A stretch of DNA of 46,422 bases from Nostoc sp. NOS(2021) (GTDB lineage: Bacteria; Cyanobacteriota; Cyanobacteriia; Cyanobacteriales; Nostocaceae), in assembly GCF_017115025.1 (NCBI RefSeq), contig NZ_JABXKM010000021.1:1-46422 (forward strand), given 5' to 3'. A program made the translations under genes and the position numbers. Of the stretch, positions 10,125-18,485 are shown piece by piece. The notes under the pieces were generated by a model that saw only the letters and a program-made list of their open reading frames with translations, ran no database searches and had not been told where the DNA came from. The number at the start of each line of letters is the position of its first letter. Position 1 is the stretch's first letter.

Positions 10125-10203
10125 CGATTTGTTTGCTCGCTCTGTCCATATTGGGAGCGGTTTACAAGAGTGGAGCGCGAATCGACGAACACTTGAATGC
10201 ACC

Positions 10204-10247
10204 CTAAAAACACTAAACCCCTTGGAGTTTTTGACTTCAAGAGGTTT
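10204..10247 (-). terminator. Terminator of tRNA-Gly
   Basis: On the minus strand AAACCTCTTGAAG pairs with CTCCAAGGGGTTT (one mismatch, one G-U), followed by AGTGTTTTTAG. Confidence 0.75.
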
Positions 10248-10255
10248 TAGTTGGA

Positions 10256-10327
10256 AGCGGGTAACGCGATTCGAACGCGCGACATTCACCTTGGCAAGGT
10301 GACGCTCTACCACTGAGCTATACCCGC
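10256..10327 (-). tRNA. tRNA-Gly (GCC)
   Basis: 72-nt cloverleaf on the minus strand. Acceptor GCGGGTA/TACCCGC, D arm GCTCAGTGGTAGAGC, anticodon arm CACCTTGCCAAGGTG with anticodon GCC, T arm CGCGTTCGAATCGCG, discriminator T. CCA is not encoded. Reads GGC/GGU codons. Confidence 0.96.
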
Positions 10328-10389
10328 AATTGATAACCATATATTAATATCTCAGATTTATTCTTAATTGTCAACCCCTTAATTTAGTT

Positions 10390-10428
10390 ATGAGTGCTGA
10401 GTTTTTTAACTCATAACTCAGCACTCAT
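10390..10428. repeat. ACTCAGCACTC-type inverted repeat
   Basis: Perfect 14-bp stem ATGAGTGCTGAGTT/AACTCAGCACTCAT with an 11-base loop, 14 bp beyond the ribH stop. A further copy of the arm follows at 10422-10442. May serve as a terminator. Confidence 0.7.
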
Positions 10429-10442
10429 AACTCAACACTCAT

Positions 10443-11021
10443 TTAGCCCAGTTCTTCTGACTCCGCAGTTAAATTGCCGACGCTGGCACTTTGAAAAGAG
10501 GCAGGCATTGACTGGCTATTACGAGAATATGGCTCTGCCAGGTTAGAACGCAGTTGCCGCATGAGGCTTGCCATTTCTAGGGCATTCATGGCATAATCCC
10601 AGCCATGATTACCTTTGATGCCTGCCCGTTCTAAGGCTTGCTGCATAGTATCTACTGTCAAAATGCCAAAAATTACTGGTACCCCAGTTTGAAAGCTGGC
10701 GGCGGCAATGCCTTTAGAAACTTCTGAGGATACATAATCAAAATGGGGTGTTTGCCCTCGAATGACTGCACCTAGACAAATTACAGCATCATAACGATGG
10801 GAAAGTGCTAGTTGGCGAGCTACTAAAGGTACCTCGAAACTTCCCGGAACCCAAACATAGTCCACCTGACTACCGTGAGGGTTAGGGTCTACACCGTGGC
10901 GTTTTAAGCAATCTTGACATCCCTCTAGCAACTTTCCGGTAACAAGGTCATTGAATCGACCAATCACCACTGCAAACCGCAAAGGCTCCGTTTGGGTAAA
11001 AGTTCCCTCGAAAACTGCCAT
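10443..11021 (-). CDS. ribH: 6,7-dimethyl-8-ribityllumazine synthase
   Basis: Condenses the ribityl-amino-pyrimidinedione with dihydroxybutanone phosphate, the step before riboflavin synthase; forms a 60-mer shell or pentamer in the cytoplasm. The 192-aa product has the family marks [39 protein letters not shown] (with the catalytic histidine) and [17 protein letters not shown]. The last 30 residues (polar, Ser-rich) extend beyond the usual core of about 155 aa, as in other cyanobacteria. psbZ lies just upstream on the same strand; this psbZ-ribH pairing is conserved in cyanobacteria. Confidence 0.95.
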   Translation of the reverse strand: MAVFEGTFTQTEPLRFAVVIGRFNDLVTGKLLEGCQDCLKRHGVDPNPHGSQVDYVWVPGSFEVPLVARQLALSHRYDAVICLGAVIRGQTPHFDYVSSEVSKGIAAASFQTGVPVIFGILTVDTMQQALERAGIKGNHGWDYAMNALEMASLMRQLRSNLAEPYSRNSQSMPASFQSASVGNLTAESEELG

Positions 11022-11331
11022 GACTGCCTCTTAATCAACTATACTTCTGGCCAATATACATTTCTTATTTAAATGTAGAGGAGCAGGAAAGCACGGTCTT
11101 AACAATTCAAAATTCAAAATTCAAAATTCAAAATTAAAGACATTTCAGACGGGGATTTAAACCCCGACTGAAATGGGTGCTACATGTAGATGTAGGGGTC
11201 TTAAACCCTTTAATTTACGATAAAAAAGGAAATCGGAAAAAACTTCTCCTTTTTTCCTTTGGTCTTTGACCTTGGCTTTTCTGCTCCTCTAGTTCTTATA
11301 TTATGTGCCTGCGCCAGAGCGAAGCCGTCAC
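11022..11331. other. Repeat-rich spacer between psbZ and ribH
   Basis: Holds four AATTCAA heptamers (11104-11131), a hairpin at 11141-11175 (CATTTCAG and CGGGG pairing with CCCCG and CTGAAATG) and, at 11200-11228, a 29-base block identical to one beyond psaK (40490-40518). The ribH promoter should lie in 11022-11100. Confidence 0.6.
11222..11257 (-). terminator. Likely terminator of psbZ
   Basis: On the minus strand GGAAAAAA/TTTTTTCC stem with a 7-base loop, followed by GATTTCCTTTTTTA. Weak, AT-rich stem. Confidence 0.45.
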
Positions 11332-11520
11332 CTACACGACAAAAAAGTTTAACAAACCAACTAAAAATACCAAACCAATCCAGACGCCGGAACCAACCCA
11401 GAGCAGTTTTTTAGATTCACCCCAATTTTGGGGAGTGGCGTAAGCAACGGGAACGCCAACAACCAGGACAAAAGACAACACGACTAGACCTATCAAGGCA
11501 AACTGGAATATTATGGTCAT
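11332..11520 (-). CDS. psbZ: Photosystem II protein Z (Ycf9)
   Basis: A 62-aa two-helix subunit of the photosystem II periphery that affects antenna coupling. Sequence starts [20 protein letters not shown] and ends [14 protein letters not shown]; the loop between helices carries [11 protein letters not shown]. An in-frame ATG 15 bp upstream exists, but the ATG at 11520 gives the exact family length and has GGGAG about 8 bases before it. Confidence 0.96.
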   Translation of the reverse strand: MTIIFQFALIGLVVLSFVLVVGVPVAYATPQNWGESKKLLWVGSGVWIGLVFLVGLLNFFVV

Positions 11521-12055
11521 TTTTGCTTCTCCCAATACAGCTAAATAGTGATATATCCTACACTAACAGTAAGCTGTACAGTGTAGGCAAGGAGCGTGAC
11601 TCCTGCTATTGCATAGGACATTTCCAGAAGCTCTGGTTTTATGTGCCTGTGATGCGCCACGGCCGACAGCTTGATTTTTTCTTCCTTTCGTACCCCACAA
11701 ATTTTACGACACAGGATGAATTGCTTATGACTTATGCACTGATGTGTCAACCAATGGTAAATTTGCATTCTTTGAAAGGATGCCGACTCGTTTCCCGTTG
11801 TCCAACGTTTCACGTAGGTTTCCCAGAGGGCTATCTAGAGGTGTATCAACGACCGTGGCGGCGAGTAACCAATTAAATCATACAATGCCCTGATCATCTA
11901 TTTCAGAATATTTGACAATTAGGGTGCTGACTCTGAAGGCTAAAGGGTGAGGCTTCTGTCCATTTTAGCTAAAGAGCGACACTGACACTGTTTTCTTGTT
12001 TTTAAGTTACCAGAAATTGCAACCTTTTAGTCATTTGTCCTTTGTCTAAGTACCG
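11521..12055. other. Spacer between divergent psbZ and the nucleotidyltransferase gene
   Basis: The psbZ promoter should lie near 11530-11600 on the minus strand. Two overlapping opposite ORFs here (90 and 117 codons) have no family-like composition and I do not call them. Otherwise nothing recognisable. Confidence 0.5.
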
Positions 12056-12090
12056 ATGACCAATGACCAATGACTAATGACTAATGACTC
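12056..12090. repeat. Heptanucleotide repeat (ATGACCA/ATGACTA)x5
   Basis: Five 7-bp units end 6 bp before the start of the DHH-CBS gene. The complement of the same unit is repeated at 35601-35663. Confidence 0.88.
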
Positions 12091-12096
12091 ATAACT

Positions 12097-14832
12097 ATGG
12101 ATTTAATTCTTTGCCACACAACAGCAGATTTTGACGCACTAGGAGCAGCGGTAGGGCTAACACGCCTACTACCGGGAAGTAAAATTGTGCTGACTGGCGG
12201 TTCTCACCCTCCTGTATGGGATTTTTTGGCATTGCATCGGGATGAATATCCGCTGATTGAACGCCGTTCGGTGAATCCAGAAAAAATTCGTTCTCTGACT
12301 GTGGTGGATACACAACAGCGCGATCGCTTGGGTAAAGCTGCCCAGTGGTTAGACTTACCCAATCTAAGAGAGATTATAGTTTATGACCATCACTTAGGAC
12401 AAGAATCAGATATTACTGCCACGCGATCGCATATTTCCTCAGTAGGAGCCACTACAACTTTAATTGTGGAGCAATTGCAACAACAGCAAATTTCCCTGAC
12501 TTCTGCCGAAGCAACTGTGATGGCTTTGGGTATCCACGTTGACACTGGCTCCTTGACCTTTGACCAGTCTACACCACGGGATGCCCTAGCTTTGGCTTGG
12601 TTGATGCAACAAGGTGCCAGTTTGTCGGTAATTTCTACCTACCGTGACCCTGGCTTGTCTTTGGAATTGCAGCAGCTATTAACTGAGGCGCTGGAAAATT
12701 TAGAATATCTCTGTCTACATGGATATACGGTTGCTTGGGTAACTTTGAAAACAAATGCTTTTGTGCCAGGGCTATCGAGTTTGGTTTCGCAACTCGTGGA
12801 ATTAACCGAAATTGATGCCATACTGCTGGCTAATGAGTATCCTTTAGGTGAAAGTGATTCACGCTTAACAGTAATTGGGCGATCGCAAATTCCCAAAACA
12901 AATCTTAACCTATTATTCCAACTCTTGGGCGGCGGGGGTCATTCGCAGGCCGCATCGTTGAACCTACGCAAAGTAGATTCACAGGCAATATTAAAACAAC
13001 TCCTTGAGGGGGTAAAAGCACAGATTCCTCATCCCCCCACTGCTAGGGATTTGATGTCTTCTCCTGTCCGCACGATTCTGCCTGAAACCACAATTGCCGA
13101 AGCCCAGCGTATTTTATTACGTTATGGACACTCTGGTTTATCTGTAGTTGATGCTCAAAAGCAACTGGTAGGTATTATTTCGCGGCGGGATATTGATATC
13201 GCCTTGCATCACGGATTTAGTCATGCGCCAGTCAAGGGTTACATGACTAGGAATCTCAAAACGATTACACCAGATACGACATTGCCACAAATTGAGTCGG
13301 TGATGGTGACTTATGATATCGGGCGCTTACCAGTATTGGAAAATGAGCAGTTAGTGGGTATTGTCACCCGTACTGATGTCTTGCGGGAATTACATCAAAA
13401 CAGTGCTGTTAGCGGTAGTGGGGCGTTTAGCCCGTTCCGAGTGCTGAGTCCTGAGTCTCAATCATCACTCACAAACCAACATTCAGGACTCAGGATGGAG
13501 TTGCAGAATAAACTTGCTCCTCGATTGTGGCAATTACTGACCACAGCATCGCAAGAGGCAGAAAAACGGGGTTGGCATCTTTATCTAGTGGGCGGTGCGG
13601 TGCGGGATTTGCTATTAGCAGAAGCAGTAGCGGGCACCTTGATGATTAAAGATATTGACCTCGTAGTTGATGGCTTTCACAAATCAGCAGATGTCGGCGC
13701 TGGTGTGGAATTAGCAAAGGCACTCCAACAACTTTACCCTACGGCTCGCTTAGAAATCCACGGGGCTTTTCAAACTGCTGCTTTGTTGTGGCACAAAGAC
13801 CCGGAATTAGATTCTCTATGGGTGGATATTGCCACGGCTAGGACGGAATTTTATCCTTATCCAGCGGCAAATCCAGAAGTCGAGGCGAGTTCCATTCGTC
13901 AAGACTTGTATCGCCGAGATTTTACCATCAACGCCCTCGCCTTGCGCCTCACTACTCCCCGTGCTGGTGAATTACTCGATTTCTTTGGTGGTTTACTCGA
14001 TTTACAAGCTAAACAAATTCGGGTTTTACATGCCAATAGCTTTATCGAAGACCCCACCCGCATTTATCGTGGCGTGCGCTTTGGCGTGCGCTTTGGATTT
14101 CAGATTGAACCGCAAACTGAAGAGTTTATCCGCTATGCCATCAACAGTGGTGTTTACGATCGCACTTCCCAAGAGAATAGCAGAACTCCAGCCCTGCAAA
14201 CTCGACTGAAAACAGAATTAAAACACATCCTAGAAGCCCCCTACTGGAAATCGGCTTTGCAGTTACTCGATAACTTAGGGGCGTTGCAATGTATCCATCC
14301 TAGCCTGAAGCTAGATGTAGAAGTCATACGACAATTACGTTTGCTAGAACGCTGTTTGCGGCGATTTGACCCGCAACCAACCCTTATCCATTGGGAAATG
14401 CGCTTAGAAACGTTAATCGCCCACCTCGCACCAGAATATCGGGCGAAAGTAGCAAAAAATCTGCAATTGCCAGAGGATAGTATTAAACGCTTGCAAAACT
14501 TGGCTTCTGCCCAAGCTGAGGTGATGGAATCTTTGCCTAAGTGTCAAAGTCCCAGTCAAGTAGTGCAGTTATTGCGACAGTACGATTTACCAATGCTGAT
14601 TTTAATCGCCGTGCAAAGTCCGCGAGAGTTTAGACATCAGATTTGGAAATATTTAACTGTTTGGGCTAATGTGCAGCCACTATTGAATGGCAATGATTTA
14701 AAGAAACTTGGTTACAAACCAGGGCCGCAGTATCGCCAAATATTAGATCATGTACTTGCTGCTACCTTGGATGGAGTAATTAAAGATAGATTTGAGGCTG
14801 AGGAGTTTTTAGCACAACACTATCCTAAATGA
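12097..14832 (+). CDS. DHH-CBS-tRNA nucleotidyltransferase fusion (CCA-, CC- or A-adding enzyme)
   Basis: 911 aa in three parts. Residues 1-310 are a DHH/DHHA1 phosphoesterase: [33 protein letters not shown] and GGGGHSQAA. Residues 315-430 are a CBS pair that should bind adenine nucleotides. From about 490 is a class II nucleotidyltransferase: [12 protein letters not shown], then [10 protein letters not shown] with the two metal-binding aspartates, [10 protein letters not shown] and [17 protein letters not shown]. The catalytic part adds some or all of the 3' CCA of tRNA; none of the tRNA genes here encodes CCA. Such fusions are known in cyanobacteria and Aquifex, where CC and A addition may be divided. 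Residues about 436-466 are encoded by repeat DNA. Confidence 0.92.
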   Translation: MDLILCHTTADFDALGAAVGLTRLLPGSKIVLTGGSHPPVWDFLALHRDEYPLIERRSVNPEKIRSLTVVDTQQRDRLGKAAQWLDLPNLREIIVYDHHLGQESDITATRSHISSVGATTTLIVEQLQQQQISLTSAEATVMALGIHVDTGSLTFDQSTPRDALALAWLMQQGASLSVISTYRDPGLSLELQQLLTEALENLEYLCLHGYTVAWVTLKTNAFVPGLSSLVSQLVELTEIDAILLANEYPLGESDSRLTVIGRSQIPKTNLNLLFQLLGGGGHSQAASLNLRKVDSQAILKQLLEGVKAQIPHPPTARDLMSSPVRTILPETTIAEAQRILLRYGHSGLSVVDAQKQLVGIISRRDIDIALHHGFSHAPVKGYMTRNLKTITPDTTLPQIESVMVTYDIGRLPVLENEQLVGIVTRTDVLRELHQNSAVSGSGAFSPFRVLSPESQSSLTNQHSGLRMELQNKLAPRLWQLLTTASQEAEKRGWHLYLVGGAVRDLLLAEAVAGTLMIKDIDLVVDGFHKSADVGAGVELAKALQQLYPTARLEIHGAFQTAALLWHKDPELDSLWVDIATARTEFYPYPAANPEVEASSIRQDLYRRDFTINALALRLTTPRAGELLDFFGGLLDLQAKQIRVLHANSFIEDPTRIYRGVRFGVRFGFQIEPQTEEFIRYAINSGVYDRTSQENSRTPALQTRLKTELKHILEAPYWKSALQLLDNLGALQCIHPSLKLDVEVIRQLRLLERCLRRFDPQPTLIHWEMRLETLIAHLAPEYRAKVAKNLQLPEDSIKRLQNLASAQAEVMESLPKCQSPSQVVQLLRQYDLPMLILIAVQSPREFRHQIWKYLTVWANVQPLLNGNDLKKLGYKPGPQYRQILDHVLAATLDGVIKDRFEAEEFLAQHYPK
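13402..13495. repeat. Intergenic-type repeat inside the nucleotidyltransferase gene
   Basis: AGTGCTGTTAGCGG and GGGCGTTTAGCCCG repeat the spacer block at 4002-4034. A TCCTGAGTC/GACTCAGGA hairpin follows (13449-13457 with 13487-13495). The reading frame stays open and encodes a Ser-rich linker between the CBS and polymerase domains. Confidence 0.75.
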
Positions 14833-14836
14833 ATTA

Positions 14837-15469
14837 GTGAAGCGACACGCGCTTGTTGACCTGAAGCTGAAATCAGGAGATTATCCTCATCAAGCCACCG
14901 TTTATAGGATTTTAGATCCTTTAATCGCACAACATAAACAGAAGACAAAAGTCATAAATCCGGGATCGGGATCTTGGATGACAGTTGTAACACGAGATGG
15001 ACAGCTACTGAAGGCTGACTTTAGTAACCAAATTATTCAATGCGACCATACTAAGCTGGATATTTGCATAGTTGATAGTGATGATAATTTATTGTCTGAC
15101 CGTCCTTGGCTAACCACTATTGTGGATACTTATTCAAGCTGTATTGTTGGTTTCCGCTTATGGATCAAACAACCAGGTTCTACAGAGGTGGCTTTAGCTT
15201 TAAGACACGCTATTTTGCCACCAAAGGGTGTGACTATCAAACCCAGACCAATTCGGTTATGTGGTGCTTGCTATGCAGAAGAACCTTATCATCGAATTGA
15301 GTGGCAGTATAAGGAGAAAATAAAGTGCGATCGCCACCAGTTGAGTTTATTAACAAAATGTACTAACTGTGAGACACCATTTCCAATCCCTGCTGATTGG
15401 GAGCTAGGCGAATGCACTCATTGTTCCCTGCCTTTTGCAAAAATGGTGAAGCGTCAAAAGATTTATTGA
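14837..15469 (+). pseudogene. Fused TnsB-TniQ remnant of a CRISPR-associated (type V-K-like) Tn7 transposon
   Basis: An open 210-codon frame (GTG at 14837) made of two unrelated parts. Residues 1-132 match the middle of a TnsB DDE transposase: PGSGSWMTVVTRDGQLLKAD, QCDHTKLD with the first catalytic Asp, RPWLTTIVDTYSSC with the second, then LALRHAILPPKG. The third acidic residue is gone. Residues 133-210 match the C-terminus of a short TniQ: IRLCGACYAEEPYHRIEWQY, CDRHQLSLLTKCTNC and ECTHCSLPF, with paired zinc cysteines. tnsC and the missing halves are deleted, so it cannot transpose. It begins 4 bp after the preceding gene's stop. The short TniQ type favours V-K CASTs over other Tn7 relatives. 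Confidence 0.8.
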
Positions 15470-15617
15470 CCTCTAAATGTCTAAGAAAAATATACGTTTA
15501 TAAAACAGATGCAGTAGTATTTGTCACTCAGACACGGCAGAATTCTAGAGATAAAATTGTAATAAAGTAAAATTAGTCTTGGAAACAAGGTTTAGGGAAA
15601 ATTGGACTGGTCTAGCT

Positions 15618-16169
15618 TCAATCTTCATGGCGATGCTCCTCAACGTGCGTTCGAGTCCCTAACAGGAATACTTTTTGTCCGTTTTTATGTGTACGACTCG
15701 AACAGTGCGGGCAGTTAATCTTCTGAGAACTAAAATACTGCGTCCCATCTAAAGTCACCAACAGATACCCGCCTAGACACTGATACGGCTTCAGGTATCC
15801 ACGCTGATGCAAGCCTTGGTAAATCCAGGTGAACACCTCAAATAGTTCTTGGCCTGCGATCGCATCCAGGATATTGCGAATTTGAGGCGTGGTCGGAATT
15901 AGCGTCAAGTCAAACAACCTCTGGGCATTATCTTTGCCACAACGGCTGTACATCTGACGTTGGTGTTCCAAAAACGACTCGCATTGCATGAAAAACACTG
16001 AAAAAGCTCCTAGTACCGTGTCTTTCAGACTGTAGCGAGTGGCATTGCTAGCTTGTCGGGGGTCATTCATCTGAGCAATTGCCCGGTGAAGAAATCCCAG
16101 CAAGACTGCAAAACTCAGTGTCATTGGCTCCATCTCAATGCCCTTGAGGAAATACTTCTTTATCCTCAA
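15618..16169 (-). pseudogene. N-terminal fragment of an IS transposase
   Basis: 183 codons. The start (MEPMTLSFAVLLGFLHRAIA) and the segment LVTLDGTQYFSSQKINCPHC, with a likely first catalytic Asp and a CxxC, look like a DDE transposase of about 400-450 aa whose C-terminal two thirds are missing. After RTHKNGQ the family-like sequence stops and an unrelated tail (VFLLGTRTHVEEHRHED) runs to the stop. I cannot name the IS family with confidence. No terminal repeats found. Confidence 0.6.
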
Positions 16170-16247
16170 GCTAGATTGTACCTGTTGTCAAAATTGAATT
16201 TCAAATTGCTGGACTTAATCGGTTTTCTCTAGCTACAACTTCGGTTA

Positions 16248-16275
16248 TTGGCAATGATTTTGCTAAACTAATAAT
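16248..16275 (+). promoter_or_regulatory. Possible promoter upstream of the permuted tRNA-Asn
   Basis: TTGGCA (16248-16253), 16-base spacer, AATAAT (16270-16275): one mismatch each to the -35 and -10 consensus. Start would fall near 16282, about 15 bases before the tRNA 3' half. Confidence 0.35.
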
Positions 16276-16296
16276 CATAATTAAGTTTTTTAGTCA

Positions 16297-16376
16297 TTCG
16301 GCGTGTCACGGGTTCGAGTCCCGTCAGTTCCATTACAAGGGGCTGTAGCTCAGTTGGTAGAGCAGCCGATTGTTAT
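16297..16376 (+). tRNA. tRNA-Asn (GTT) in permuted order: 3' half, 6-base spacer, 5' half
   Basis: 16297-16332 is the 3' half: base 38, anticodon-stem strand TCGGC, GTGTC, T arm ACGGG-TTCGAGT-CCCGT, acceptor CAGTTCC, discriminator A. After TTACAA (16333-16338), 16339-16376 is the 5' half: acceptor GGGGCTG, TA, D arm GCTC-AGTTGGTA-GAGC, A, GCCGA, loop TTGTTAT. Joined, the halves give one complete cloverleaf with every stem paired (two G-U in the acceptor) and anticodon GTT; the break falls in the anticodon loop with no base missing. A promoter-like motif and a terminator-like hairpin flank it. It may be a permuted tRNA gene, or the leftover inner halves of two tandem copies. Confidence 0.6.
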
Positions 16377-16378
16377 AA

Positions 16379-16415
16379 GCAAAAGGTTAGGAATCGCTAC
16401 ATCCTTACCTTTTAC
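16379..16415 (+). terminator. Hairpin after the tRNA-Asn 5' half
   Basis: AAAAGGTTAGGA pairs with TCCTTACCTTTT with one mismatch around a 9-base loop, then ACTTTGCTATTTTTATT. Plausible Rho-independent terminator. Confidence 0.55.
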
Positions 16416-16513
16416 TTTGCTATTTTTATTCCTGCAAATACTGGAATGTAGTAAAAATAACATTGATTGCATTAGCAAGGTATTTACTTTACGTAAGTAG
16501 ATTTTTTCTGAAT

Positions 16514-16643
16514 ACCATCACTAATTACGCCTATTGTAAAATGTGCTAACTGCGGATACTGTTCTCCCTAATCAATGGAGGCATGAGGAATGCTCACATT
16601 TTTTATACTTTGTGCAGGAATGGCAAAGCGTCAGAAGAAGTGT
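16514..16643 (+). pseudogene. Second, decayed TniQ C-terminus
   Basis: Read with frameshifts and stops, the segment gives YHH-x-LRLL, then KCANCGYC, W-RHEECSH, and GMAKRQKK. These line up in order with RHQLSLL, KCTNCETP, WELGECTH and KMVKRQKI of the TniQ part at 15280-15469. At least two stops and two frame changes. A separate CAST-type remnant beyond the tRNA-Asn. Confidence 0.55.
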
Positions 16644-16829
16644 AGACAATTCCTGCTTATAACTTTCATCTAAGCCAAGCGTGGATATGCCAGTCACATA
16701 AGCATAATGAATTAAAAAAGAGGTGAAAACCAAGCTGGTTAATAGTTTCAGCAATTTAAGCTTTTGCAATTTTACAGATAACCTCTCATTCAGTCACATG
16801 ACAGTCACATAAGAATTGTAGAAGACGAA

Positions 16830-18287
16830 TCATGCCCAGAATGGTACATACTTAGCATGTTTGCGAGACATATTTTCTGGATCGTAAGGTTTTATCAAGC
16901 CTGTATCGATTGTGTCTGCTATGATTCGGGATGCCATTGAGTAGTTCTCGTCTTTGATAGAGAACCGCTCTCGTAGTGATGAGTTCGTCATGCGATCATT
17001 GGATACATAGCGCAAACAGGCATGTTGGTAGCAAGCTCGGACTCGATCAGCTTTGTCCATATCCGCCAACTTCTTATAAGCAAAAAGTGTGACTTTTGTG
17101 TGATTAGTTGTAACTTGAAATTCGGGGGCAGGTAACTGGAAAAGCTCTACCATTAGGATAACTTTATCAATACCGCTTCCCCGCTCCTCACAGATGTTAA
17201 TACGGCGCATAAAAGCAGCTAAATCCTCGTTACGAGAACGAGGTGGTTGATCAATAAACCGCATTGTATCAATAAGCGGTACACCTGGATTAGTAATCTC
17301 AATTCTGTCAGTGAAAATTTCAATGAGCGGCCCCGTACCAGTTATATTAAAATCTTGGTGAATAATAGCATTCGCAACTAATTCTCTAATAGCTAGTTCT
17401 GGGTATATCCGTTGTTCTCTGCGAAATGCTTGACCAATCTGCTCATTTTTAGGTAGTTGGTCATTAATAAACCCTAGCATTCCTTCAAAATCAGTAGCAT
17501 AACCTTTGACGCCAGTTTGCTCTCGCTGGCTCTCAACCCTATTCTTACCCTTGTAGATTACTACTCTAATAGCCTTTCGAGACAAGCGTTCAAAGTTTCG
17601 TAAATCTTTTGCAAAAAGAATACCTCCTAGATTTGTTACATCAAAGATATTATTTGTTTTTTGGACAATAAGTCTTTCCGAGATTAGTCGTTGTATTATG
17701 CCATCCCGATTGTCTGGCAGACTTTGTTTTGTCATATCGAAATAAACTGGGTAATTAATATTTTTTATGACCTCATCCGCAGTTAAGCTTTCTAAAGCTA
17801 TACTTTTTTCAAACGGCTCAAGCGAAAATAAAACCCATAATTCCCGCTCCTTCTCAGGGAAATCTTTAAGCAACTGTCTGCAACTACCTACACGGATATA
17901 CTCAACTCCTTTGAAGCGAACAGGAACATGGTTTGCTTTAGGTATTTCAAAAAAAACTATATTTTTTCCTTCAAAATTGAACTCGTGTATTTTAAAGTTT
18001 ATTCGAGGAGATAATTGGGTTGCTAGCCAATTTTCTAGTTCTTGGTTTCCAATTTTTTCTAACCGAGGTTTAAATTTAGTACCTAATATATCGTGACTAA
18101 TATTATCCACTCCCCACACAATATAAGCGGTATTTTCTCCATGTAAAGTTGCAGAGTTAGATAAAGCTGATAGGTATTCACCTATATCTTCTGGGCTACT
18201 ATTATTTACTTTGAATTCAACCCACTCTGTTTCATGAGTTAATGATGTTAGTGCGAGTAATATTGATTTTAAATGAACTGTATCCAT
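16830..18287 (-). CDS. AlbA/Schlafen-type ATP-binding protein with GHKL-like domain
   Basis: 485 aa, soluble. Residues about 15-140 are the AlbA_2 (divergent AAA_4, Schlafen-like) domain: ETEWVEFKVNNSSPEDIGEY, AYIVWGVDN and VEYIRVGS. Residues about 280-400 resemble the C-terminal HATPase_c_4 domain of the same family: RELVANAIIHQDFN, with EIFTDRIEITNPG and ERGSGIDKVI. The end may be a winged helix. Proteins of this build are usually called transcriptional regulators or helicase-like ATPases and are frequent in defence islands. It follows the big helicase on the same strand after a 198-bp gap, so it may have its own promoter. Confidence 0.78.
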   Translation of the reverse strand: MDTVHLKSILLALTSLTHETEWVEFKVNNSSPEDIGEYLSALSNSATLHGENTAYIVWGVDNISHDILGTKFKPRLEKIGNQELENWLATQLSPRINFKIHEFNFEGKNIVFFEIPKANHVPVRFKGVEYIRVGSCRQLLKDFPEKERELWVLFSLEPFEKSIALESLTADEVIKNINYPVYFDMTKQSLPDNRDGIIQRLISERLIVQKTNNIFDVTNLGGILFAKDLRNFERLSRKAIRVVIYKGKNRVESQREQTGVKGYATDFEGMLGFINDQLPKNEQIGQAFRREQRIYPELAIRELVANAIIHQDFNITGTGPLIEIFTDRIEITNPGVPLIDTMRFIDQPPRSRNEDLAAFMRRINICEERGSGIDKVILMVELFQLPAPEFQVTTNHTKVTLFAYKKLADMDKADRVRACYQHACLRYVSNDRMTNSSLRERFSIKDENYSMASRIIADTIDTGLIKPYDPENMSRKHAKYVPFWA

Positions 18288-18485
18288 ATTGCTGCTTCAG
18301 ACTGGTAAGAACGCTATATCAAATTAGGAAAAGTATATAATAAATACAAAAATGAACTCTTTAATTGATTTTCATCTAATTCTCCTGTTTCCTATTTCAA
18401 TTCAATATCGTAATTTTATAAAGTAATTATACTGTCTGCTCAGTATATTTTATATCAAATAAAAGCGATCGCACTCTAAAGTCAC

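Noticed and set aside
11523..11876. Two overlapping opposite ORFs (117 and 90 codons)
   Set aside because: No protein-like pattern or family resemblance and they cover the psbZ promoter region.
16303..16500. 65-codon + strand ORF
   Set aside because: It reads through the two tRNA-Asn halves and the hairpin; a shadow of RNA sequence.
16572..16769. 65-codon minus-strand ORF
   Set aside because: Overlaps the decayed TniQ on the other strand and shows only a chance hydrophobic run.
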